From Bdellovibrio sp. 28-41-41 (GTDB lineage: Bacteria > Bdellovibrionota > Bdellovibrionia > Bdellovibrionales > Bdellovibrionaceae): DNA of 64,000 nucleotides. Made by a program: the position numbers and the translations under genes. The DNA is taken from the NCBI GenBank assembly GCA_002256935.1, contig NCGL01000002.1, positions 35,152 to 99,151 on the forward strand, given 5' to 3'. The notes beneath the pieces are model-generated. The model saw only the letters and a list, made by a program, of their open reading frames with translations. It was not told the DNA's origin and did not search any database. The first letter of the stretch is position 1, and each line of letters begins with the position of its first letter. This document shows, piece after piece, positions 45,474 through 53,490 of the stretch.

Positions 45474-47075
45474 TTAGACTTGACGCACTTCTCCTGCGTT
45501 CGCATCTAAGCGCACACGTGAGCCTTGCTTTAATAATTCAGTGGCGTTGCGATAACTGGATATTACAGGGATCAAGGCTTCGCGAGCCAATATAGACGAA
45601 TGGCCTAACAAACTGCCTTGCTCTAGAATCCATCCACGCGCTTTGATCATGAATGGAATATACTGAGGGTCCACAAAACGCGTCACCACTATATGGTTCG
45701 ACTGTATGCCACTGCAATCAGACGCCGAATGAACAACGATAACATCGCCCTCAACAATTCCCGGAGATAGACATACGAGTTCTTCGGCTTGCATCGAGGA
45801 ATCGGCTTTCAAAGAGGATTCGACTTTGAATAGTTCTTCCAACCGACTCGTATCAACTACGGCCGGAAGTTTTACAGATTTTAGACGATCTGCCGTATCC
45901 CTACGTTCTTGTGCCATTTGGAACAGCGATGCTAATTTGATATGATCAGTTTCCACAAGAGCGGCATTAAGTTCATTGATAGATAAGTGATACACTAAAT
46001 CACCCCAATGATTTTCTTTCTGAACATCTAGAACTAACCGACGAAACAATGCGATCCAATCAAAACACAATCTTTTGGAGTCTTCGCGCAGAACAAAAAT
46101 TTTAGCGTAACTTTGTCCTAAAGATAGATACCATTTTTTCAGAAATGATTTTCTGCCATCCAGGTATTTTCTAATTTCGCCTTGCCGTTTGGCTTTTTCT
46201 ATTTGCTGGTTTTTAAAAACAATTTCAAAACTTTCTTTTTCTTTTATACTCTTTAGCAAACTGTTAAGTTCGGACGTCGGCTCATAAAACCTAGCGGCTG
46301 AGATTTCCCAATCTTTATGACTTCGGCTTCCATGCTTAGACATAAAAGCGTCTTTCGAGATCAGGTCATGACTAAGTTTCCATAAATCTAAATGAAATTG
46401 AATCAAATGCATATCCTGAAAGCTAGGATCCCACACATTGATATCGTGAGGCACTTTTAGAATTTTATGAAGACCTTTAAGTAAAACTTGAATACCTCCA
46501 AAACAAAAATCTGTGGCCACATGAAATGCAAAAAATTTCTGACTACCGTTCAGTGAATGCTGAATCTTTTTAGAGCTGCCCGACATTTTTTCAATGTCCT
46601 TAATTTCATCAGGGCACTTCATTTTCATCACCGACCATTTCGATTCCGCGGTAAGGACAAACTTTCGAAGATGAATTAAAATCCGACAGGCTTGATAAAT
46701 CATCAACGGCCATCGCCAAATAATCGATGACTTAATGGATATTCCCACTTTATGGCCCGAAGAAAACGTGAGGGGCCAATTCGGTAGCGATGCCTGAGTA
46801 TATGAAGATACGTTTATGTAAGGACGTCCAAACAACAATGCAAATCCAGCAGGTTCAGACGGTTCATGATAAAAAGGAAATCCCAGCAGTTTCATCGCTT
46901 GAGCGATAGAATTACCGTTGTAAAGACCTAATTCAAATAGGCTAAACGTAAGAATCGTTGGGGTCACCAACGATTCTCCGATCATAGTATTCGTTAAAAT
47001 GTATTTTTTATTCTGAGTGTCGCTCTTGATTCTTTCGATCTCAAGAGCAACAAGAAGATTTAGATCTTTAGTCAC
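45474..47075 (-). CDS. PEP-utiliser-like protein lacking the ATP-grasp domain (swivel protein B)
   Basis: Like the protein at 34.6 kb, this 533-residue product ends in a phosphohistidine swivel domain (about residues 430-533) with GSLLGHSSILARE; histidine 492 is the predicted phosphate carrier. The N-terminal 400 residues are helical and lack the PPDK-type ATP-binding motifs. It starts with GTG 7 bases after the gene for the secreted protein. A possible partner for phosphorylation is the full-length dikinase-like protein at 56.1-58.5 kb. Confidence 0.7.
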   Translation of the reverse strand: MTKDLNLLVALEIERIKSDTQNKKYILTNTMIGESLVTPTILTFSLFELGLYNGNSIAQAMKLLGFPFYHEPSEPAGFALLFGRPYINVSSYTQASLPNWPLTFSSGHKVGISIKSSIIWRWPLMIYQACRILIHLRKFVLTAESKWSVMKMKCPDEIKDIEKMSGSSKKIQHSLNGSQKFFAFHVATDFCFGGIQVLLKGLHKILKVPHDINVWDPSFQDMHLIQFHLDLWKLSHDLISKDAFMSKHGSRSHKDWEISAARFYEPTSELNSLLKSIKEKESFEIVFKNQQIEKAKRQGEIRKYLDGRKSFLKKWYLSLGQSYAKIFVLREDSKRLCFDWIALFRRLVLDVQKENHWGDLVYHLSINELNAALVETDHIKLASLFQMAQERRDTADRLKSVKLPAVVDTSRLEELFKVESSLKADSSMQAEELVCLSPGIVEGDVIVVHSASDCSGIQSNHIVVTRFVDPQYIPFMIKARGWILEQGSLLGHSSILAREALIPVISSYRNATELLKQGSRVRLDANAGEVRQV

Positions 47076-47082
47076 TTTTAGA

Positions 47083-48690
47083 CTAGCGTACGTAACCTAA
47101 TAAGAAATCAGCGATTTGAGTTCCGCCGCGGCTTTCTGTGAATACTCTCATATAGTCGTTCACTTGAAGGTCAGCCACTTGCTTACCTTGCTTTGGATCT
47201 TTAATAATCGCATCTAATTCAGGAAACAAATTTTTATAGATAGCAGAATCCCAACCAATCGCGCGACCCCAAGCGTAGTCACGGTATCTCATACCATCAC
47301 GATTTAAATAACGTGCACCTTTATCATCAAAGATAGTTGGCAACATGTTTTTGCTATCGTGTGGCAAGCCAGTCAGAAGGAATTGGCGGAAATTGATTTT
47401 TACTGTTTTACCAGTAATTACACTCGTTACTGTATTTTGTTTTCCGTAAACTAAACCAATTGCATTTTGGAAACCTTTTTCAGTTTCTGGAATTCTTGCT
47501 TTAAAAAATGCTGGATCTATAATTGCATTTGTCGCCTGATCAGTTACTTTTGAATAACTCAACCATGCTGTATGGTTAAGAACGACGCTGTTTTGCAAAT
47601 GAGTTATCGCCGCATCAAGGTGAGCCTGTGCATCTGGATTTTTCAAAAATGAACCTGCGAATTCTTTATGCATAACAATTGAAAGGCGGTCTTTACGTGT
47701 TGGAGCCATTACATCTATCTTCAGTACCGACGCAATTTTTGCCTTCGCGACTTCAATACCATAAAGGGCAGCCACTTCCGAAGCTAAACGTGCCGATTTT
47801 TGGATATTGTAAACCGCGTTCATACGGATTGAATATAATTGTTTCTCCATACGAGCCCGAGCAGCAGTAACATCATACTGTCTAATCCAAGTGTAACGAT
47901 CAGTATCCGCTTTATTACTGAACGCCATTTTTCCGTACACTAGTCGGTTATCAAGCACTAGTGGCGCGTCCGCCGGAACTACTATACTAGCTAATATAGC
48001 ATTCGCCCATTGAGTTTCATTCGCAATTCTACCAGTCAAATAGGCTTGAACCTCACCTTCATTTTTGAATTGCTTTGCCGAAGCTGGAATATCAACATTA
48101 TCAACTTTTGCTGCAGCAAAAGGTTCAGTGATATAGGCAAAACCCACTTCCCATTCTGAATCTGGGAAAAACAATTTCATATCTGCGTATGAATCTTGAA
48201 TCGTGTCCACTACTGATTGTCTTAATGCTTGCGATGGGGCCACAACTGGAATCATGCGATATACGATACTGCGATACGCAGCCATCGGTGCCAAATGCGC
48301 CACTACAAATTTATAGTCGTTCGGCTTGTTAATAGCATTTATTTTAGCATCTAAAAGAATTTTGTGAAGTTTGTTAGCTTCCTTGTACAATTCTGTTTTA
48401 GCCAATTTTTTTCCGCCAGCATCGAAGCCTAACTTATTTAAAGAATCGCGAAGATCACGAAGTTCTTGAGACATTTTGCTTTCGTCAGCAGTCGCGGCAA
48501 TTTTACGAACTTGTGTGTTCTTTGCTTCCGCTGCCATTTTCTCGTATTGCTCATAAGAAATTGGAGCAACAGTGTTCGCTTCAGGCATTGCTACCATCGG
48601 TTCATATTTTGTTGGCCATTTATCTTTGGGAGCTGAGTTCGCTACTGCGAAAAAAGACAACACAGCTATCAAACTTAAAAGTTTGTTCAT
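47083..48690 (-). CDS. Secreted protein of unknown function
   Basis: The start is the ATG at 48690, because AGGAG lies 9 bases upstream and the frame then opens with a good signal peptide (MNKLLSLIAVLSFFAVANSA). A frame from 48741 exists but adds 17 residues ahead of the signal. The mature protein of about 515 residues is mixed helical, without obvious catalytic motifs or repeats. I cannot name a family. It heads a minus-strand group with swivel protein B and a hypothetical gene, and could be a periplasmic partner for the exporter divergent from it. Confidence 0.75.
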   Translation of the reverse strand: MNKLLSLIAVLSFFAVANSAPKDKWPTKYEPMVAMPEANTVAPISYEQYEKMAAEAKNTQVRKIAATADESKMSQELRDLRDSLNKLGFDAGGKKLAKTELYKEANKLHKILLDAKINAINKPNDYKFVVAHLAPMAAYRSIVYRMIPVVAPSQALRQSVVDTIQDSYADMKLFFPDSEWEVGFAYITEPFAAAKVDNVDIPASAKQFKNEGEVQAYLTGRIANETQWANAILASIVVPADAPLVLDNRLVYGKMAFSNKADTDRYTWIRQYDVTAARARMEKQLYSIRMNAVYNIQKSARLASEVAALYGIEVAKAKIASVLKIDVMAPTRKDRLSIVMHKEFAGSFLKNPDAQAHLDAAITHLQNSVVLNHTAWLSYSKVTDQATNAIIDPAFFKARIPETEKGFQNAIGLVYGKQNTVTSVITGKTVKINFRQFLLTGLPHDSKNMLPTIFDDKGARYLNRDGMRYRDYAWGRAIGWDSAIYKNLFPELDAIIKDPKQGKQVADLQVNDYMRVFTESRGGTQIADFLLGYVR

Positions 48691-48782
48691 AATTTTTTTC
48701 TCCTGTGACTTTATTAATGTACATAACAATACGACCAACATTTTATAAAACGTTCAACATCAGAATTATTAACGCATTATAT

Positions 48783-48823
48783 AAGAACCCCTTCACAAAT
48801 GATGAATTTATGAAGGGGTTCTT
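48783..48823. terminator. Terminator-like hairpin between two divergent genes
   Basis: AAGAACCCCTTCA (48783-48795) and TGAAGGGGTTCTT (48811-48823) pair perfectly over 13 bases around a 15-base loop. It stands between the divergent starts at 48690 and 48861, where a terminator is not expected. It could terminate or attenuate leader transcripts or be an operator. Confidence 0.6.
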
Positions 48824-48860
48824 TGTTGATTGTCTCATAATATAAATTAGACTTCAATTA

Positions 48861-51089
48861 ATGCAGAAACCACCTGGCCAAAGTAAGGTCTCGAGCCGAC
48901 CTACTGTTTATTCCATCTCACGAAAATCTCTACGTTGGATTCATTACGTTTTACTACTTACGCATAGAAATTCGATGCGTCACCCAGTCCTTTGGGCGGG
49001 TTCGATTTTCGCTGTTCTTTTGATAATTTATTTTAACATCGGGAAATTGAAGGTCGAGCTTTCTGCTGACGACATGGATGCGCGAGGATTGCCCAGTGCC
49101 CATGCGTATCAAGATTTGAAAGAGCACTTTGAAGAAAAGCCCAGCGTGACTGTATTAGCACGCAGTAAATCAGAACAATGGACGGAATCGCAGCTGTGTG
49201 AATTGCGCAGTTTTGTCAATTATGATTTAGCCAATCATCTGAACATTCACGCCGTTAGTTCTAGCTTTAGTATTCGTGAAGCTAAATTTGAAGATAAGGT
49301 CCTCTACTATCCACGCTATATTCAACTGGATTGTAAAAACTCGTCCGACAAAGTGGTGTCGCTTGATAAAATTAAATCCTCGTTATGGGGAAAAATATTT
49401 GTGGGCCGATCGAACGACATCGTCATCAACATTTCGTTCGAAGAAACTGAAAATTTTAAATATGGTAGTTTTGATCCCGCGGCCTTGGATGAAATCAAAC
49501 ACCGCTTGGCCGATAAATTTGGCCGGAACATTGAATTCTCCTATGTTGGCAATGCCGAATACATCTCGGAAGTCCTCTATGGTATCGACACTACTCAATG
49601 GATTAATTTAGCATTTTGTTTAATGCTGCTGGTACTTTGTCGACTATCATTTGGGACGTGGTTATCAGGGCTGATTTACAATTCCAATTTAATTTTGGGA
49701 TTTTCGCTGTTAATGGCGTTAAAAGCGATGGTTGGCTCAACATCGGACGCGTTGTCCGACAGTTTATTTATGATCCTTGGCGTAGCCACTCTCGAAGATT
49801 TTATTTTCGTTTCTACATTGATGATAAAAGATGGATTTAAAAAAGCTCATCGCCGTTTAATTTTACCGAGCGCCATGACATCATTGACAACGGCAGTTGG
49901 CTTTATCTCGCTGACAGTATCCGATTTAGCATCGATCCAGAAACTGGGTTTGTGGGCCGCGATTGGCTCGATTTTAGAGTGGGTAATTTTATTCTGCTAC
50001 ACGCCCGCTATTCATTCTTTATTCAAGATGAAAGGTTCATGGGTAAAATCTAGTAAAGCAATCGGTATTCACTGGGCCAATAAGATTCAAATCAACAGTC
50101 TGTCATTCAAAAAAAGCAAAATATTTTTACTGGTTTATGTATTCGCTATTATGGGCGCCTACTTTGTAAACACGAACGAGCATTTTTATTCTATTTTTTC
50201 ACGCGACAAACAATTGCGGCAAACTGTCGAATACATCTCTGAAACGCGCTCTTGGCAGTCTTCAACTAGCATCGTTTTTGATGTCGGTGTCAACGATGAA
50301 CAGGTACGTAAAGCTATCGATAAAATATCAAAATACAAATTTGTAAAACATATCGAGAGCGGAATTTTGGCCCTGGACGAATTGAATACCAATATCCCTG
50401 AAGATGTAAAACCACTGGTTAAGATTGAATGGGGCGCTGATGAATCTTATGAGCGTTATGAAGATAAAACCGGACGTCGGCGAATTCTTGTTTACTTGGA
50501 TAGTCTTGAGGTCGATGGTGTAGGTGCCGCTGTAAAATCTCTTCGTGAGCATTGCAAAACTGGCCAATGCCAAGTGGCTTCTGGTTTAGTGAAACATTTG
50601 GATTTGCTGTCCTTAGTTCCAAAAACTCTATACGAAAGTTTCTTTGTCAGCATCATTCACGTCAGCCTTATCATTATTTGGATTTGCCTAGCGGTAAATG
50701 CTCGCAAACAAATTATACCTATCATCCTATCGTCATTTTGGGGCCCCGCCCTGATGTTCCTAGTCGTCATTGTCTTTCAAATGCCGTTGAATTTTCTAAC
50801 CAGTGTATTTGCTAGTATCCTTGTTGGCCTCGCCGGAGATAACGCCATTAACTTTTTGTTAGTCGATAAAAACAAAGGTATTTCAAAAGGGCTCAATGAG
50901 CTAGCCGGTGGCGCCACCGTATGTTTAGCCATAATGTCTTTATCGGCGCTGTTATTTTTATTCTCTTACTTTTCTCCCCCGAAGACATTTGGTTTGCTAA
51001 TGTTCTTTGGATTGATTGCTACACTGTTTGGTGATGTTTGGATTTTGAGGTCGTTTGGCGACTCGCCTGGGGAAAATGAAAAAAAATAA
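48861..51089 (+). CDS. MMPL/RND-superfamily lipid exporter
   Basis: The 742-residue protein has the RND layout twice: one helix (about 45-62), a large periplasmic loop (about 65-245), five to six helices (about 250-390), then again one helix (about 415-432), a loop (about 435-590) and five to six helices (about 595-735). This matches MMPL and HpnN-type transporters that move lipids across the envelope. It is probably the exporter of the cluster product. The next gene starts inside its 3' end. Confidence 0.85.
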   Translation: MQKPPGQSKVSSRPTVYSISRKSLRWIHYVLLLTHRNSMRHPVLWAGSIFAVLLIIYFNIGKLKVELSADDMDARGLPSAHAYQDLKEHFEEKPSVTVLARSKSEQWTESQLCELRSFVNYDLANHLNIHAVSSSFSIREAKFEDKVLYYPRYIQLDCKNSSDKVVSLDKIKSSLWGKIFVGRSNDIVINISFEETENFKYGSFDPAALDEIKHRLADKFGRNIEFSYVGNAEYISEVLYGIDTTQWINLAFCLMLLVLCRLSFGTWLSGLIYNSNLILGFSLLMALKAMVGSTSDALSDSLFMILGVATLEDFIFVSTLMIKDGFKKAHRRLILPSAMTSLTTAVGFISLTVSDLASIQKLGLWAAIGSILEWVILFCYTPAIHSLFKMKGSWVKSSKAIGIHWANKIQINSLSFKKSKIFLLVYVFAIMGAYFVNTNEHFYSIFSRDKQLRQTVEYISETRSWQSSTSIVFDVGVNDEQVRKAIDKISKYKFVKHIESGILALDELNTNIPEDVKPLVKIEWGADESYERYEDKTGRRRILVYLDSLEVDGVGAAVKSLREHCKTGQCQVASGLVKHLDLLSLVPKTLYESFFVSIIHVSLIIIWICLAVNARKQIIPIILSSFWGPALMFLVVIVFQMPLNFLTSVFASILVGLAGDNAINFLLVDKNKGISKGLNELAGGATVCLAIMSLSALLFLFSYFSPPKTFGLLMFFGLIATLFGDVWILRSFGDSPGENEKK

Positions 51090-51987
51090 ACTTAAATATT
51101 CTTTTCTAAATGAAGATCCCAATTGCGAGCAAAGCGTTCTGCCAAGCACCGCGCGGACCGTCGTATGTATCGCTGGTAGTGGCTATCGAGTTTTGCCAAT
51201 GCTTTCAGCCAATCACATCAAAACTCTATACATTGTGGATCAATCACAGACGCAACTAGATCATGTAAGATCAGTACTTCGCTTACTAAAAGAACCTAGC
51301 TACGAAAGTTTTATTCGAACGGTAAATCCAACATCAAGCCAAAGTCTGCTTTATAAAGGCAGCCATGAGCGGAACTACAAAATGCGATCGCGACTGCTAC
51401 GCCTATTTTTTGGTTCGCAATTTCAAGGCGGCGTAGATCTGACAGCTACCAAGCAATGGCCGCTATTTGTAAAGATATATGCATACTTATTGAAGAAGTC
51501 CAAAAGCGATCACTCCGAAAACGTAAACTATCCAGACTATATCAAGATGACATTTCAAAGATTGATGAAGACTGCGTACTCTAAAAACTTCTTCTGGCAG
51601 CAGATAATTAAGGGCCGAGCAGAAACCGTCGAGGCATTTGCAGCGTTAATTTCCGAACGAACATGGACTGACGCCAAAGCCAATTTACCTAATATCGAGA
51701 TTCGTTATGTAAACGAGGACATAAACGAGTTTCTTGCGAGCAAGAAAAACGAAATAGATTTTATCTCGTACTCGAATGTTTTGAATTATTTGGGTCCCGT
51801 GCAGAAGTTGGCTATGATAGCGTCGGTTCCTCGGGCGTTAACAAACCAGGGTCAGATTCTATTTAGGTCGTACATAAACGAAATCCAGCTGATTACGGAT
51901 CAATTAAAAGAAAATACCGAAAAGACAAAACTACTCGAAAACGAAATGACGGGCTCCTACCGGATTAAGCTTTATGAAAAAATCTAG
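51076..51987 (+). CDS. BtaA-like 3-amino-3-carboxypropyl transferase (DUF3419)
   Basis: The frame shows the DUF3419 pattern: YSFLNEDPNCE (WEDP-type), VVCIAGSGYRVLPML (nucleotide loop), YIVDQSQTQLDHVRS (DxNPxQ-type), and the C-terminal FISYSNVLNYLG. BtaA transfers the 3-amino-3-carboxypropyl group of S-adenosylmethionine to diacylglycerol for betaine lipids. This protein is shorter (303 residues versus about 400) and key residues vary, so the acceptor may differ. I prefer the ATG at 51076. It overlaps the exporter gene and, by 14 bases, the decarboxylase-like gene. Confidence 0.65.
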   Translation: MKKNKLKYSFLNEDPNCEQSVLPSTARTVVCIAGSGYRVLPMLSANHIKTLYIVDQSQTQLDHVRSVLRLLKEPSYESFIRTVNPTSSQSLLYKGSHERNYKMRSRLLRLFFGSQFQGGVDLTATKQWPLFVKIYAYLLKKSKSDHSENVNYPDYIKMTFQRLMKTAYSKNFFWQQIIKGRAETVEAFAALISERTWTDAKANLPNIEIRYVNEDINEFLASKKNEIDFISYSNVLNYLGPVQKLAMIASVPRALTNQGQILFRSYINEIQLITDQLKENTEKTKLLENEMTGSYRIKLYEKI

Positions 51988-52840
51988 TTTTTATAATTTA
52001 GCCACGGACGAACTAGTCCCCCTGAAAATCCAACGTGACGCTATCGCAGATTGGCTATTCACAAGCACGATTGGAAAACTCGTTAATTTCGCAATTTCAT
52101 TTCCTGTATTTAGTCAAATCGCTTCAAAATATTTAAACTCCTCAATGAGTTTTAAAAAAATTGATGGCTTCAAACGTGAATTTGAAATTAACGATGACGA
52201 ATTTATAGAAGACGACTTTAAAACCTTAAATGAATATTTCATCCGGCAATTCAAACCGACCGCCCGTCCATTTTCAAAAAATGAAGGTGATTTTTCGTCA
52301 CTGGCTGAAGGCTACTATTTGGTATCACCCGATGCATCCCTGCCAATTAAAGGAATTACGTCTACAGCAAAGGAACTGATTCAAGCCAATCCTGAATTTG
52401 AAATTAAACAAAGTATCGTCGTACGTCTATCACCAAAAGAATACCATCGTTTCCACTTTCCATTTTCTGGCGTATTGAAATCGTTAAAGACAATCGAGGG
52501 TAAACTATTCTCGATTAATCCGGTAACACTGAAACATGATTCTCAGCTCTTTATCAGAAACAAACGAACGGTGCTGCTGCTTGAGTTTGATAATCAATCT
52601 CGTGCCTATATTGTTTTGATCGGTGCTACTTACGTTGGATCGATTCAAATCACCCATAAGGTTGGCCAACGGTTTAACAAAGGCGATCAGTGTGGTTATT
52701 TTGAATTCGGTGGTTCTACTGCCGTTATACTTTTAAATACTGAAATGACATTTAAAGAAAAAATTCTATCCTATTCGCAGCAAGGCATCGAAACGTTTGC
52801 CAAGCTGGGTGAGACGATCGCTATCAATACTTACAAATAA
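51974..52840 (+). CDS. Phosphatidylserine decarboxylase-like protein
   Basis: The 288-residue protein follows the Psd pattern: LNEYFIRQFKPTARPF, LSPKEYHRFHFPFSG with the catalytic histidine, GATYVGSIQ, and FEFGGSTAVILL, where cleavage before the serine of GST would create the pyruvoyl group. The aspartate motif SPaDG is altered to SPDAS, so processing or specificity may differ. Overlap with the BtaA-like gene suggests it could decarboxylate a headgroup made by that enzyme instead of phosphatidylserine. It converges on a methyltransferase gene with a 10-base overlap. Confidence 0.8.
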   Translation: MKKSSFYNLATDELVPLKIQRDAIADWLFTSTIGKLVNFAISFPVFSQIASKYLNSSMSFKKIDGFKREFEINDDEFIEDDFKTLNEYFIRQFKPTARPFSKNEGDFSSLAEGYYLVSPDASLPIKGITSTAKELIQANPEFEIKQSIVVRLSPKEYHRFHFPFSGVLKSLKTIEGKLFSINPVTLKHDSQLFIRNKRTVLLLEFDNQSRAYIVLIGATYVGSIQITHKVGQRFNKGDQCGYFEFGGSTAVILLNTEMTFKEKILSYSQQGIETFAKLGETIAINTYK

Positions 52841-53490
52841 TCTTTGGATTTTCTTAATTCAAATAAAACTACATCACCTATCTGAGTTTCAGCTGATATT
52901 TCAAACCCGGCGTCGAGGATCCACTTACTTAACTTATCCGTAGTAATTGTTTGAGTCTGATAGCCGTCTTCAATCCATTGATGAATTCTTCTTTGCCTCC
53001 ATGGGCTTTGCGGCAGTAATAATACCGACCCGCGCAGCTTGCCATGGCGTGAAAGAACACGATTCATTTCCCCAAGCGCCAAAGGCACGTCCGGAAATGA
53101 GTTCAATCCACCAAAACATGAAATAACAGAAAACTGGCCATCCACAAACGGCATTTTACCAACATCCCCTAGTACAAAAGTGCAGTTAGACGATTTCAAT
53201 TTTTTCTTAGCTTTGACTAACATTTCGGGAGAAATATCTAGGCAAACTAATGACTGTACATTTGCGTTCGTTTCTGGAGCCAGCGCGGTTGCCGTCAAAC
53301 TACCATCACCCGTTGCAATATCCAGAACATCACTTTTTTCATTGATTAGATTTTTGAAAAATTGAATATGCTTAAAAATATTTCCACGCCAAATAACGTA
53401 ATAAGCGATTAGTGCCAACAACGGATAAAACTGGGCATATAATGAATATCGTTCTTTAGTTTTTTGATTCAAAACTTCATTCGTGTTCAC
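52831..53490 (-). CDS. Class I SAM-dependent methyltransferase (UbiE/BtaB-like)
   Basis: The SAM-binding motif I is VLDIATGDGSLTATAL, followed by LDISPEML and CTFVLGDVGKMPF. The opening YSLYAQFYPLL resembles UbiE, PmtA and BtaB methyltransferases, which methylate quinones or lipid amines. The start is a GTG overlapping the stop of the fusion-protein gene (GTGA), with GAGGA ahead, so it is translationally coupled to the amine-forming enzyme. N-methylation of a lipid amine is a sensible but unproven role. Confidence 0.75.
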   Translation of the reverse strand: MNTNEVLNQKTKERYSLYAQFYPLLALIAYYVIWRGNIFKHIQFFKNLINEKSDVLDIATGDGSLTATALAPETNANVQSLVCLDISPEMLVKAKKKLKSSNCTFVLGDVGKMPFVDGQFSVISCFGGLNSFPDVPLALGEMNRVLSRHGKLRGSVLLLPQSPWRQRRIHQWIEDGYQTQTITTDKLSKWILDAGFEISAETQIGDVVLFELRKSKDYL

